Assembly (NCBI RefSeq): GCF_014851395.1
Contig: NW_024044348.1
Span: forward strand, 29,469,874 to 29,533,873
Direction of reading: 5' to 3'
Length of the DNA: 64,000 nt
Source of the DNA: Micropterus salmoides
Taxonomy: Eukaryota; Chordata; Actinopteri; Centrarchiformes; Centrarchidae
The notes beneath the pieces were generated by a model. The model saw only the letters and a program-made list of their open reading frames with translations. It ran no database searches and was not told the origin of the DNA. Shown here piece after piece: positions 32,301-47,300 of this stretch (its first letter is position 1; the number at the start of each line of letters is the position of its first letter). A program made the position numbers and the translations under genes.

Positions 32301-35300
32301 TACATAAGTATTGTGACAAAATATTGAGATATTGTGGCTGATCTAGACACCCATAGTACACATTGTTTTGTACACATTGTTTGGTGGCACCCATTATGGC
32401 AGGACAAGTCCTTTATGATTCTTTTAGGTATTTGGATATTGGTGACCTTGACACACCCGCAGAATAGCTTTGCCCAACTTCAACCCAAATTGAGGTCTAA
32501 ATCGTCTAAAATAATTGAAAACACCTGTGAAATTTCACTAAAATCTGCCAAAAAGTTAGATCGTAATTGCTTGATTAACTTGAGTATAAAACAAACAAAA
32601 CAAAAAAAAGGAGGAGCAAACATACATTTATCTTTTTACCATATGCATTATAATACTGTAGGTAATATTGTAACATACAACACAACTGCTGCTGTGAAGG
32701 TCCTTATCTAACTAATAATCTAACTAAGATATTAAAATATAAACAATCACCACAACTCTGATCTATTGTGTCATACAAATGACCTGTAAAGGCACAGCAG
32801 CATGCAGGTACAACAAAGATGCACCCACACCCACAAACTCAAACACGCGCACACACACACACAGCCTAGCACATGCAGTTCAGTGGCCCTAGGGGGTTTC
32901 CTACTCGCTGCTTTCTCTGTCTGTGTTGTGGGATGCGTATGGGGATCCAGGTTGTAGGAAGGCAGCTGACTCACTCTCCGGCTACATGGTGGTGGTGTGT
33001 GACTTGCTGTCAGTCCTCAGGGGAACTCTGCATACATCAGTGCAGTATATTGGCTGAAATGACGGTGGCTTCAATGCAGCCTTAGATAGAACTTGTCACA
33101 GAAAACTACAGGTTATTTTGTGATACTATTGTGCACATGTCATATGGTAGTAAATGAGCTAAAGCATGAAAGTAAGACATGGCACTCTGAAGGACTTCAT
33201 TATTTCGTGTTGAATAAATTGCTTTTTAACCATCAACTCATATAAATGTTTGACCTCCATAGTTAGATTGCACACAAGCTACCATAGCAACTACACGTCT
33301 GCACACATTAAATTGTAGATATTAGCCTTAATGTCAATTCAAATAAAGAGAAACACCATGTCTCTTCTTGCTGAGAAGCTCTCAGTTGTTTCAACTGTCC
33401 TATAATATTCTTTTGTGTATGTTGCTTTTTGTGATCTAATCAATTTACTGTGACACTGACCAGCAAGAAACCTCCACCACAGCTGGGTCTGCATGGCTAA
33501 TATTTTGCTTTCTATTCATTTGTGTTGGTACAAGCATTATGTTGAAAATGTTCAAAAACAATATAACATAGAACATTACAAAAACAACAACTATAGCAGC
33601 CAGTACGAAGGAATCATTGAAACAAAACACACCCTTTTAACCCAACAAACAGTAGCCGCCATTAGAAACTAAGTAAATGGAAATACACTGCTGGCCATAC
33701 AATCTTGCAAGTATAACTGAAGTACCAAGAAATAGAAATTCGGAGATACCGTTAAAGCCTACAGACAGCAAGAATTCCTTTTTTACAGATGTTTCTGGGG
33801 CATTTTGCCTTTATTGGACAGTGGTAGCTACAAACAGAGACAGGAAAGACATGACAGAGAGTGGGAATGTCATGCAGCAAAGGGATCAAATCTGGTATAG
33901 ATTTTAGATGAAGTAAAAAGTGGTAAGAGGCCTGATCTACGTTTCTATTGGATCCACAGAGCCTCAAGGTGACATTTGAAGTTAAAATCATTTGCCAAGC
34001 ATAATCGTGAGGAATTTCTCATTTTTATATTGCTACGAATCGTGGGTTCATCCCCAAACACCCAGAGGGGTAGGTCACGTGTGGACAGCCAGACATGTTG
34101 TCTAGGGGTATAACAGAGTGCAGTGCTGTTGGTGGCCTGCTGGCAGAGGTTTTGGGAGCATAGAAGAGTGGAGCAAGCTCAGAATTAATGCCTGGATCAG
34201 GGTGATGCTGGCTTTGTGTTCCTGTAATCCCGTAACAAAGTCCAGAGAGATATGAGACCGGAGACGATGTGGGATGTGGCATGTGGCAGTGTAGCAAAGC
34301 CAGGGTGCACTTCACACCAAGACAGCAAGCCAGATGAGAGGAGTGGCCCCAATAGTCATTGGGACAAGAGCTCGAGGCAGGTTGATCCACCAGGGAGATT
34401 TTACATTTTCTTCCACTTCCCAGGTTACTGCTCCGATGATACAGGTTGTAAGGAGGATTGTTTCCAACTGGGAGGGGAGGCGTCGGGCTGGTGATGCCAG
34501 GAAAGGGTGTCAGGCTTTGTATTCTTGGAGACAGGGCAGTAAGAAACACAAAAGTCAAACCAGTTCAATAAAGAGCCCACCTGGTCTGCCTGTAATTCAG
34601 TTGCTTGGCTTAATGAATGAAACATGCCTTTAACTCAAGAAATGCTTCCTCTGCCACCAAAGACCAAAGGAAAAGGACACCTTGGAAGGTGAGCATGATG
34701 AGGGTTGCTGCCACTGAGCTTCTGGAGCACTTGGTGTACATGTAACACTTGTTCCTGTTTGGACTTGGAGGGGATAAGGATATTATTCAAATTGAGCATA
34801 TCACGAAGAACATCATTAAACAGACCTTGAAACACATCAGGGGCATTGATGAATCCAAACGGCATGACTAAGTACTCCTACTGACTGCTGGTGGTATTGA
34901 AAGACGTCTTTCACTCGTCCCCCTCTCAAGGTGGTACGCGTTTATGAGAAAATACATGGTCAGGGACTTTTTTTTCTCCACCAGAAAAAGACAAGGAAGG
35001 CCGGATGATCCCTACCACCAGCGCATCATTATTGTACTGTTCCATGGCTCTGGTTTCTTGAGTCATGGAACCCTTGGGAGATGGCATGCCTGGCAGCACA
35101 GTCAATGGCACAGTCATATTGTTGATGCAGTGGCAAGGAGGTGGCTTGGGTTTTATTGAACATTTACATTTATTCATTTAGCTGGCGCTTTTTTATCTAA
35201 AGCGACTTACAATTGCTATATGTGTTAGAGGTCGCACGCCTCTGGAGCAACTAGGGGTTTGTTGTCTTGCTCAGGGACACATTGGTGTCTCACAGTGGTT

Positions 35301-38300
35301 TTGAATCTGGGTCTCTCACACCAAAGGCATGCGTCTTATCCACTGCTCCATCACCACCCATGAACACCTCTTTTAGTTCAACGTATTCCTCGGGAACTCC
35401 GGACAGATCTGGCACATAGATGACCAGTCTATGTGTGGGTTATGTCTTCTTAGCCAGGGATACCTCAGTATGACAGGTTACTGTGGTGCATGGTTGAGAT
35501 GGAAGGTTTGTCAGTGTGATTATCTGACATGCTCATCTGGAAGAATGAAGACTGGTGAGTAACCTGGATGGCCGTCAAGTGCAGTGGCATGGATGTGCTT
35601 CTCCAGGAGCTTTTCCTGACTGTGTACTCAAGTCTTGGCTGCAGTACAGGCACTGGTTTGCACGCAGACGCTGTCTCTCTTCCATGCCTGCCCCCCTGCA
35701 TAAGCTCTGAGGAGCCACTTGAGGCACACTGGTTGGGGAATGCCAGAGGTATGGCAGGGAGTGAGATTGCACTGGGGAGATGGTAGACCAGTCTCTCTCC
35801 CTTCTCTGTTCCCAGAGTTGTTGATTGATGTGGATGGCCCAGGGCTTAAGATCAGCATGGAGATCTCAGGGCAGGCAGGGTCAAAACACCGGGGAATCAG
35901 TCCAAAGGAGGCAAACAAATCCAAACAGGCATGCAGGAGAAGCAAGGTCCAGGAAACAGGCTAACAGAGTCAAACATGAATAGGTCAGGCAGAATTGAAG
36001 AAAGAGTAATGCTGGATAGCTAGGAAGATACTAGACAATCTGACAGGGGAGCAAATGAAAAGGGTCTGGTGCATGTACTGAGGCTAATTGGGGAACATGA
36101 GCTGCAGGTGAGAAGATAGGTGGGGTTAACCAAGTAAGGGGAGTGGGGTGACAACCAGGCAGGAGGAAGAACCGAAATCTGAAACTGCTGTTTGGTCAAT
36201 TAAAAGACAGAACGTAGATATGTCACAAGGTAATTTCTATTCAACTTCTGTCGTTTTCTTGGCATTTGCCCCCTTCTCAAGCGACATAATAACGTAGTTC
36301 CATTTTAAATAGATTCAAATTCAACAGCATTGTCTAATGAATTAATCTTATGTTCCAAAACAAATCCAAAAGCAAATTGTTTAATTACGTAGTTAGGATT
36401 ATTAGTCTTGCTAATATTATCTTTGCATAAAGAAAATGGAACCATCAGGAGCAAATATTAATGTAAAGTTGGCACTTCTGTGGAGCTCAACTTATGTCGT
36501 AATTGTCGGCAAAATGTTAATGTAAGTGACATTAAATGAGCAATCCATGACTGAAAGTTAAAATAACAAATACACTAGCTAACGTTAATATAATGACTCC
36601 ACGGAAATAACGTTACATCCAAATTGTGGTGGCTAGTGTTAAATATAAACAATTCAACCTTGTTAGGCTAATTAATAGTCCCAGGGTTGACATATTGTCA
36701 TAAGCCAATTAAGGTTATCATAGATAATAGATAGATTCTTAAGGCATGCAGACAGTCAAAAACTGACCTCTAAGAGATGGCCCTCCTCAGTCTTCACTCT
36801 TCTCAGTTGAGTTAGACAACTCAGAAGGTGTGGTTCCCATTTCATTCCCTGTGACTCTGTCCTCCCAAAGCCAGAATTTTACAGAAAGGTGACAAGTTTG
36901 TACCCTTGCATACCCTGATATTTTAGACAATATAGTGATAAATTGAAAAAGAAAATCAACAGATTAATCAGTACTTAAGATTTACTGTTTGTTGCAGCCC
37001 TAAAAACCTTTTACTGATGTCCTTGTACTGTAAGTGGACAGCAAGATGTGCTACTATGAATATAAATACACCATACAGTAGTTAAAGTGTTATCATCACA
37101 ACATAAGATGATAACATAAAGATGAACTCAGCTCATCATTTTTCTGTCACCAAGTTGCTGAGATCTGACCACCATCCATAGCTCCTTCCTTTGTCACTTC
37201 TTGTCTCCCAGCATGCCTTTGAAATTCATGAGTACCGGCTGTCTGCTTTGTGTTTTGTTTTCATTGCCAGTGTAAGCTCCTTGTTTAAACAGCAAAAATT
37301 TGGTCTTCTCATTGGCCGAGTATTGTCTATAGTTTGCTCCACAGAGCCTCCCGGAGCCTGGATCTAAATTAAGTCATCTGTTCCTTTTTCTGATTTAATT
37401 TGCCATCACCTTGGAGGACATTCATTACTTTTTTAAAACTGATACTATACTGTGATTATGATCCCTTATGCATGGCTGACAATAGTTATCTGTGCCAATG
37501 TTAAGCCAATTCACTGTCATACCCATAATCATAGTAAAGAATGCCATATTAAATGTTCTGTCAAATTGAAATATTGCTTTAACAGTGTAGGCGGATAGGC
37601 ATGGATTCACCCTCTGGGATTATGTAGTGAGCTTGATGGGCACAGATGTTTCCGGAGAAAAGAAACAAATGCTAATTACTCTGCATATCTCTAGGCATCA
37701 CACATATAAACACAAGTTGTAAGCACCAAATATCCCCAGACATTTCTCCTAGCATGAAGACTGCGATTTTATTTTTATTTATTTATTTGCTAAATTTCTT
37801 TTCCTATCATCTAGTTTGTTTTCATATAGCGATGAGTCACAAACTTGTGTTGGGCAACAGACTCGTTACCATGGTACTAAACTAAAATCCATGTATGTGA
37901 AATATTTTTGAACAGCCTGTTTGACAGTGTGTTCAAGATTTGCAAACACTATGCATTATATTATTATGGAAAATGCCCACATAAACCATGTAAACCTTGT
38001 GAATGGTATTTTTCACATGCCATTTAAACTTTCAATACAATTATTTAAATGAAACGTAACTGTCTTCATTTTGGGGGTGAGCTGAATACTGTAGTTGTTT
38101 ACACTGCTTCCTCAGGCTTCCACAGGCTTATCTGTTCATGTGCTTATGATACATTACATTGAGCAGGGCAGACAGATCTGGAAGGGCCTGTAAGCTGTTG
38201 TATTTAGACACAACACACAGTCTAACACTCAAGAGACCATAGGATCTTTGTTCCCATTTCCTCTACAACAATTCAGGGCAGAGTTAAAGCAGTGTTTTTT

Positions 38301-41300
38301 TCTGATTTATTTAAGCACATGTGGTTTACAGCTGACAGGCTGCAGGGGCGGCAGAGAACAGTGTCTGTGGTCCAGGTGATTTGTCATTAGATGAGGGTCA
38401 TTAAGGATGGCAGTGTATTGTTGGGCTAACTACTGATGTGAAACAGGGTCATGAATGAGCCACAGACACCGCATGGTATACTCGCAGTGTGGTAATAATT
38501 CTCATGGATCACATTTTATTATGAATTCCACTGCATTTCAGATTTGAAATGTGTTTTTCTATTCCACATTTCAGGAAGTTAGTTAGAAAAAACACGGGTT
38601 GTTTATCCAACTACCCAAGATTAAATGCCCGTGGCACGATGTATTGGGGATATGGGTGCATATTCAGGTTCCAACTGTTACTTAAATTAAGCTGATTTTG
38701 CTTTAAAAGCAAATCAACTGTGTGTGATTCCAAATGTCAGTCATTCAGTGTTACCGAGAAGCTGGTAACTGGCTTTTTTTATTCCAGTGTGACCACATGT
38801 GAATTGAAAACCTTCTCTTAAAGTCCAGCTTATCCAAAAAGAAACCTGGCTGACCTAATTTCTGGCATTACCAGCAAGAGCTGATATGGATGAAGAGATT
38901 AGGTTTATACATACATACATACATACATATAATTACATCTATTTGAGACGACTGCCATGAATTTGCTAAAAAAGATAAATCAATAGATTGGCAATTGGCA
39001 TCAGTATTTAAACATATTCATTAATGTACAAGTATTTTAATAAAAGAATGCAGACTTTTAAAACAGGCATGTACAATATTTATAGGCAAAAAAGAAGGCC
39101 ATGGGTTTGCATATGTGTGTGTTTCCTTCAGGACTTTCCTACCACAGTTCAATGAAATGTAGGTTATGTGAACCAGTGCCTCTAAACTGCACTGTAGGTG
39201 TGAATGTTTGTCTGTATGTGTTAGCCTTGTGACAGACTGGCGACATGTCCAGGACATACCCTGCCTCTTAACCCATGTGTGCTGGGATAGACTGCAGCAA
39301 ACTGTGATCCTGAACAGGATAAGCAGGTTTAGAAAATGGATGGATGGATTATAGGAAATTGGTGTAGCATGAAAAAAAATGTTGGAAAATATATACAATA
39401 TAAAATTTACCACATTTGGTGAAGTAGGACTGAAAAATTAGCAAAAAATTTAAAATCAGTGGCAACATTATGGAATTTTCAGAACCAAAAACAAAGGACT
39501 TTATTGCCTGTTGCCCAATTTTCACGATATTCCTCTAACTAACAAACTTACTAACATCTTTGATGGAGGCAATAACCTGATAACTGTATGATTGATGACG
39601 CTTCCTATACCCATGAATTCACATTATTGTACCTTTTAATTTCAGCAGGTTTAATAACTCTTATGTGACATTTATTCTCCTGACAGAGTGGTGTCAGTGA
39701 GACTCAAGGGGGACACTGATTTTGACAAATCACATGATTTTCTATGCAGTGATCTTATTCAAGACTGACAAATGTAAGGCACACTTCACACTAGGGGTCG
39801 ACCAATAATCGGCCTGGCCGATATTGAGCATTTTTTCCAATAATCTGCATCAGTCATTTTAGAAAAAGATAGCCGATATAACTAATTAATTTAAAAAATG
39901 CACTCCTTTGGCTCTGATGCAGCCGTCTCTCTCTCTCTGTACTCACCACTCTGTGGGCTGGAGCAATGTCACGCCCACGGTACTAGCTGACTGGTAACAA
40001 GTCACGAAGAATAGCATATCAACCCTGACTATTGTGGGGAAGTAGCCAATAGAACGAGCAAGCTACCATGCTGCAGCCCCTCCGCACAGGCGGCGTGAAG
40101 CCAGCAGAGCAGATCAGAGTAGATTACACAAGTTGACCATAACTACGCCCGTTACTGTAAGTTCAGCAAAACCAGCAGTACTAGTAAAAGCCTATTACTG
40201 CATCTGTACAATAAGCAGGAATGTGTACAAAGCAATATTTTAATCTGCTCTGTCTCATCCATCGCAGCTGTGTTTTGGTTTTACACAAGCATATGTGCTA
40301 GCTCGGCTAATAGCTAGTTTGTCAGAAACAAGCTAAAACGAAATCTCTCTGGTTGTAGCCTGTGTAGCCGAGATGCTATGTACCTTAAAATTTAGCAAGC
40401 AACTCGTTGCAAACTCAGCTGCTTGTTGAGACAAACCAGCTCCTCTCTCCCAGCAGCAGAGGGAGGAGGAGGACATGAGGAAGCACTGATAATGAATAAT
40501 GTCTGTGCTCTTCTTTCTAAACTTCACTCAGTATTTCGATGTCAGGAATATAGTTTATTTAACATGTTCCTTTTGTTTCTAGTGGTATATTGATTTTACA
40601 TTGTGAATTTGCTGCTGTAAACTTTAAACAGCTAAAATATTAAATTTAGGGCTGGGCATTAATTAATTAACACCAACAATTATTTTATCACACGTTAATG
40701 CAATTTTTTATTATTATTATTATTTTGAAAGTCTGCTGCTCACTGGCTCTGAATACACATACAGTCAAACCATGGCTCACAGGAGGGGTGGGATGTTGAT
40801 CAGCCTGCAAATCACCCACCCAAACAAGCAGTGGAGGGAGGCTTCGGCAGACTACGCTGGATGCAGCATGTGGGAGAAGTATATAAACAAAAGCAAGACA
40901 AGCGATCAAATGCCATAGCGAAGTGGACTGCTACACACTGCATGCTGATTAGTATTGGGAAAGATGTTGGTCTTAGGAACGTTCTTAAAATCACAACGTA
41001 GTCGTTTGGCCCAGCGGGTTCTCTCTGGTGATCAGACAGGGAGACCGGCGCTATGCGAGTAAACGGCAGGCATCCTCTATGGATAATAACCAAGAGGGAA
41101 GCTTCTGGTCAGCAAATTGATGCAAACACAGAAGTCCCTTAAACCCGCAGGGCCAGCAGGAGGCGACTCTTCTAGTTGCGAAAAGAAGTCCGGTTCCATT
41201 TGAAATAATGGTAAAATGACCCCAACTTCTCAGCTGAATAATTATCTCAGTAAACAATTTCCTAATGAGTTTATGGTCTCAATCACTAGTTTCATGTCTT

Positions 41301-44300
41301 CTTCAATACAATATGATGTTCATTTAGCAAATTATGGTCCCATTTAGAGGAAAATAGACCATAAAGTCATTACCATGGCGACCTGTCAATCAGGCTAGAG
41401 TGACTCGTAGCCACGGCACTGTGTAAATTTAACATTTAGTTTTAAGACTGTTGTAAGCTAGACAAAATTGTCGGCCCTGTTAAAATGACAGTTAACGTGC
41501 ATTACAGATGTACCTACCTAAGCAAGCTAGCTAGCTCCACAAAAAAATCAACATGGCGGCGGTCCACAAACCAACGGGTGACGTCACGATGACTATGTCT
41601 ACTTCTTGTATACAGACTACGATAGTGACGATGGCAACGGCTTCTGTGCGCTACACAGCTGTAACCTATTTAACTTAAGTTAAAATTATAGGCAACATAG
41701 CTTTACCTGGTAGGCCTTAATCTAGTTTAGCGGCTCTGCCAATGCAAATTCCCTCCTGTTGATGTCCTATTTAGTAAACAGCAATAAATTCGGGAAACTC
41801 ACAAACACCTGCGACCCTGTACGCATGATAAGCAGTTAACGATGTATGGATAGAACTCACAAACAACGAGAATCGGTCTCTCTTCCAATGATTTGTGCTG
41901 CGCGTTGTGTACAAAAAGTTCAAGACAATTCAACTTCGGCAGCGGGCGGGCGTGTGCGTGAGGTGAGCACTTCACCTCACTCTAACAGGGACACTTGCTA
42001 CTGAACATAGACTATTGACGCTGCTCCCTGATAAAAGAAAAATGTTTCTGCTGATACCTGTTCAGAAAAAAAAACAAGAAAACAGATTTATATATGGTTA
42101 ACCTGTTGCTCAGAAATTGGCTGTTATGATGTTATGATCGTGGCTCTGGACTCTGATGGTAACTTGTTTTAACAAGCTATAAAAGGTAATGCCCTGGCAA
42201 TGGCAAATAGCTTTGGTTTTATATTTGATTTGATTACATTTTTTAAGTTGAGTTGAGATTTACAAGAAATATTTTATTGCTACAGTAAAGGGAATACTGC
42301 TGTTAAAAAGCACCTTATTTGTTTAAAGTGTTTGCAAACCACATGTTTTTGCACTTTTGTGTATATAGCAGTACATTTAAATTAAAAGTGCGCAATACAT
42401 TACTTTAGAATTTATTATTCAATTTTGCGCATAACAATGCCATTAATCGCGATTAATTGCAGAAAATCATGCGATTAATCGCGATTAAAAATGTTTATCG
42501 TTAACCAGCACTACTTAAATTTGATTACTGTTCTGAATTTATTCTTTTTTAAATAATATATATTTTAAAAGGCAATTATTTTGTAATGAAACACCAATAA
42601 GAACAGAACAAATAAATTGTATCAATAAATGTATCAATAATATCCTAACAATTTAAAATAAATACAATATAAATGGCAGCAGGTAAAGACAAAGTTTATG
42701 ATAATTTATCACTCATAGTTCACAAGTTTATCACTGGGATGGATCTCCAATTCATTTAATTTACTATTTATAAAGATTAAACATGACAATTAACTTTAAT
42801 CTTATTATTTTCAGCAAAGTTTTGTGTTGAATTTTGACACCAAGATCAAAAATTTTCCAGCAAATGTATATCTGTTCCAAATATCGGTTATCGGTGTAAT
42901 TGGTTACTAATAATCGGTATCGGGATCAGCCCGGAAAAAAACATGTCGGTCGATCCCTACTTCACACACAGAAGTTTTCATCACAATGGGGTCAAGTAGG
43001 AGTGGTGCCACTGATTGCTGCGATACAGTGAGTGTAGCAAAAGCTTTGGTGATTGTTCAGCTACTTGACAACGCTCTCTGATAAACAAACCCACAAGGGT
43101 ACTGATTAAACTCACTGAGGCTGTGCACATAGTTCTCCCCTTCACCGGTGTTTTGTAAAATGTTATGGTAAGGTCTGCTATACGTGTATTGCACTCTAGC
43201 ATAAGCACATAAAAGGTACACTTGAAAAATCATGTTGCACTCATCTTTATAAGGTTAACTGTGAGAGAGAATGAGACAAAGAGAACAAGAAAAGAAAACA
43301 CACAAGATACCAGCACTACTTGCTGGCACGGACTTGGGACTGGTTGACTATGACTTTGTCTGACAGTTTTGTGGCCTTAGTGGGCCAGGGAATCCTGATG
43401 TTGAAGAGACTGGATTTAGACCATTAACCTTTTCTTTTTCTACCTATCAATGATTTGAGGCTTGCTTCTTTTTCATTTGCCTTTAATCATCTCTTCTTCT
43501 CTTTTGTTTGTATGTACTCTGATCCTGTTTAATTTCCTTCTCCATCCCTTGGCCTTCCCACACCTTCCAACTGCTCTAACCCTCTTCTACCCTTTCCTTC
43601 CCTGCAATCCCATTACACTTTTCCTCTCCAGCTGGGTTTGTGAAGTCGCCAATGTCTGAGACTAAGCTTACGGGGGACACCTTTGAGCTGTACTGCGATG
43701 TGGTTGGCAACCCCACTCCAGAGATCCAGTGGTGGTATGCTGAGATCAACCGAGCTGATTCCTTCAAGCAGCTGTGGGACGGAGCCCGCAAGCGTCGGGT
43801 ATCCATCAACACGGCCTACGGCACCAATGGGGTCAGTGTGCTAGCTATCACGCGCCTCACACTGGAGGACTCTGGGACGTATGAGTGTCGGGCCAGCAAC
43901 GACCCCAGGCGCAATGACCTCCGTCAAAACCCTGCCATCACCTGGATCCGCGCCCAGGCCACCATTTCGGTGCTACAGAGTGAGTGGTCTTTGTCCTGTA
44001 GTACCTAGATGGTGAACAAACTACCAATCCCCTGTCCCAACCACTCCAACCCTTCAAATTTCTCAAGATCCCACCCCACCACAGCGGTCACTTACCAGGC
44101 CAAAATCAACCAAATATCAATCACATTATTTATTATGTATTTTTTTTAAAGTTGGTTTTTATAAGTATTAATAGAAAACATTCTAATTGTGCAAATCCCT
44201 TATGCCAGTGGTTACCTTTTGTTTGGTTTTGATTAATATTACATGTTTCTTAATTTGGTCTGATAAATTTTCATGTTCTCTTATACTGAACTCCCCAAAT

Positions 44301-47300
44301 CCCTTGAGCATCTTGTTGTAAACAGCCACAAACCCAGGAACTTTACCCAGTCTCTTTCTACATTTTCCACTTTCCTCCTGCACCAAAGCTTTCTTTTCTT
44401 GCTGTTTTATGTGTCCTTTTACAATATTCTGATCATGATTTTTTTCTTGTTATCCTAATTTCACCCATTTCCTATTCCTGGATTTATTTGTTATACTTGT
44501 TCCCTCAACATTATTTTGTGTCTCTTGCATTGTGTGGATTGTTTTATTTACTTCAAAGCCCAGTCTGCTAAATGCAGCGGAAACCTGGCGGTGCTTTGAA
44601 GTAATGGTGCTTTTGATTTGGCTTTCTCACTCTGGGCACAGTGTAAAAAGGGACTGTAAGAAGACACAAGGAGGGATCCATTAAGGTGTAAAAGAGTGAT
44701 TCCTGCTGTCAACTCTTTCCTGATAAAAGCAAACATTTTCTGCTTTTTAAATTTGTGTGTGGTAATCCAATAAAGGATAAGACCACGTGAGGGCCTTGGG
44801 TGTCTCATTTCTTGTTCAGATGAGACAAAGATTTCATTCCTACAAAACAGTCTCTCTGGACTTGCCTGTGCACTGTGTAACCTTGTGCCTTCTCAGCCAT
44901 TAAGCATGTGAGTGTGAATCAGTAATGACATTATATGTTATAACCCTCTGCTCTATGCACACAAACATTCAAACAAACTGAATTTCAACTGGACCCCTTC
45001 TAATCTGTACATGCTTCACTGCTCTGCCCACTGGAGCACAGGGGGATGTGGAATGTTGTTAGTCATAGTGAAGCTCTCTGACAAGGTTAGACGAGTTTGA
45101 TCCTTGCCGGCTCTTCTGACTGGACTGACAAATTTTGATTTCTTTGTGAGCACTATTTGATTCGATGTAGTGTTGGTGCAATTTAAGCTATTAAAGAAGT
45201 GCAAAGGGCAGCAACTTTCCGTGTCTTACATTTACTTGTTGCTTTCCTGCCACAATGTAATCTATAAAACCTGCAATTGAAGTCCTCACTAAATATATTC
45301 TGTCATTACTGAAGAGTAAATGTTCTTCTCATATACATGTAATTTCCAAGTTATTACATGTATATAACAGGCTATACATAATAGTCCATTGATATGAATG
45401 TATAGTTTGTAGCAGGGGAAACGTGCTGAAATATGACTGTCTTGTTTTGGCCTTTTGCTTAACTTAATTTGTGAATGTGAATCAGTCTATACCCAGAATC
45501 AGTATATTTATGTTGTAATTTAATCCCATTATAAAGCTTTTATCACCACTCTTTTAGGCCGTACCCCCCACCCAACCCCAAAAAATAAATAAAATTAAAA
45601 ACAAAGCTTCAGCCAGCCGGTTAGCTTAGCTTTGCATGAAGACTGGAAACATGCAGAAACAGTTAGCCTAGCTTTGTCCAAGGGTAAAAACCACCACCTC
45701 TAAAGCTCTTTAATTAACATGTTATATCTTGTTTGTTAAACGTACAAGAATTTAAGTGTAAAAACATCATAAGTGGTTACACTGGGGATTAAGATTAGTT
45801 CTTGGTCGGGAGCGGTGACTTTCCTCCAGGCTAGCTGTTTCCCCCATTTCGAGTCTCTTATACTAAGCTAAGCTGCTAGGCTGTTGGCTGTAGCTTCATA
45901 TTTAGTGTACAGAAATGAAAGAAATGAAAGTGAATAAGCATATTTTTCATATTATAAAATGTCATATTATTGCTTTAACAAAGAACAACAGCCCTGGTCA
46001 GCTTTAATTCATGTCAGTTACAACTGATTCCAAAAGTGACAAGTTTTCATGTTTTCAGAAAAAAAATGGCAAAACATCCCTAGAAACTTCTCTAACCCAC
46101 TCCTGCATCATTGTTGATTGTTACACCAAAATATGGCTTAATATAGTGCTTCTGTGTTGCATTTCCTTTTCATCACCAGGAGTGGCTTGCAAGGCTTCTG
46201 TGGATGATTTTCCTAGCATGAAAAAGTTTTCACCTTTGGAATTCATCATGGCTCATATGAACTTAAGCTAAACCTAAAATCTTTTCCAGGCACTTTTCAA
46301 GCCTATAAGGGATGAGTGTTTCATACTCAAATACATGCACATAGATTTTGTATGAAGTGTCACCTTAATTAATTACATACAGTATCTCACAAAAATGAGT
46401 ACACCCCTAACATGTTTGTAAATATTTGATTATATCTTTTCATGTGACAACACTGAAGAAATTACACTCTGCTACAATGTAAAGTAGTGAGTGTACAGTT
46501 TGTATAACAGTGTAAATTTGCTGTCCCCTCAAAATAACACATCACACAGCCATTAATGTATAAAACGCTGGCAACAGAAGTGAAAATGTCCAAATTGGGC
46601 CAAAAGTGTAAATATTTTGTGTGGACACCATTATTTTCCAGCACTACCTTAACCCTCTTGGGCATGGAGTTCATCAGAGCTTCACAGGTTGCCACTGGAG
46701 TCCTCTTCCACTACACCATGACGACATCGTGGAGCTGGTGGATGTTAGAGACCTTGTGCTCCTCCACCTTCTGTTTGAGGATGCCCCACAGATGCTCAAT
46801 AGGGTTTAGGTGTGGAGACATGCTTGGCCAGTCCATCACCTTTACCCTCAGCTTCTTCAGCAAGGCAGTGGTCGTCTTGGAGGTGTGTTTGGGTTTGGGT
46901 GTGTTAGAATTTTGCCCTGCGGCCCAGTCTCCGAAGGGAGGGGATCCGTGCTCTGCTTTAGTATGTCACGGTTGTCATTCCTGGTTCCCTCAATGAACTG
47001 TAGCTCACCAGTGCCGTCAGCACTCATATAGCCCCAGACCATGACACTCCCACCACCATGCTTGACTGTAGGCAAGACACACTTGTACTCCTCACCTGGT
47101 TGCCGCCACACACACTTGACACCATCTGAACCAAATAAGTGTAGTTCCTTAGTCTGCTTGTCTTCAGGAAACTGTGGGCTTTCTTGTGCATTATCTTTAG
47201 AGTATCTTCCTTCTGGGACAATAGCCATGCAGACCAATTTGATGCAGTGTGTGGCTTATGGTCAGTCTTCATATTGCCCAGGCCATCTTTATGTAGAGCA

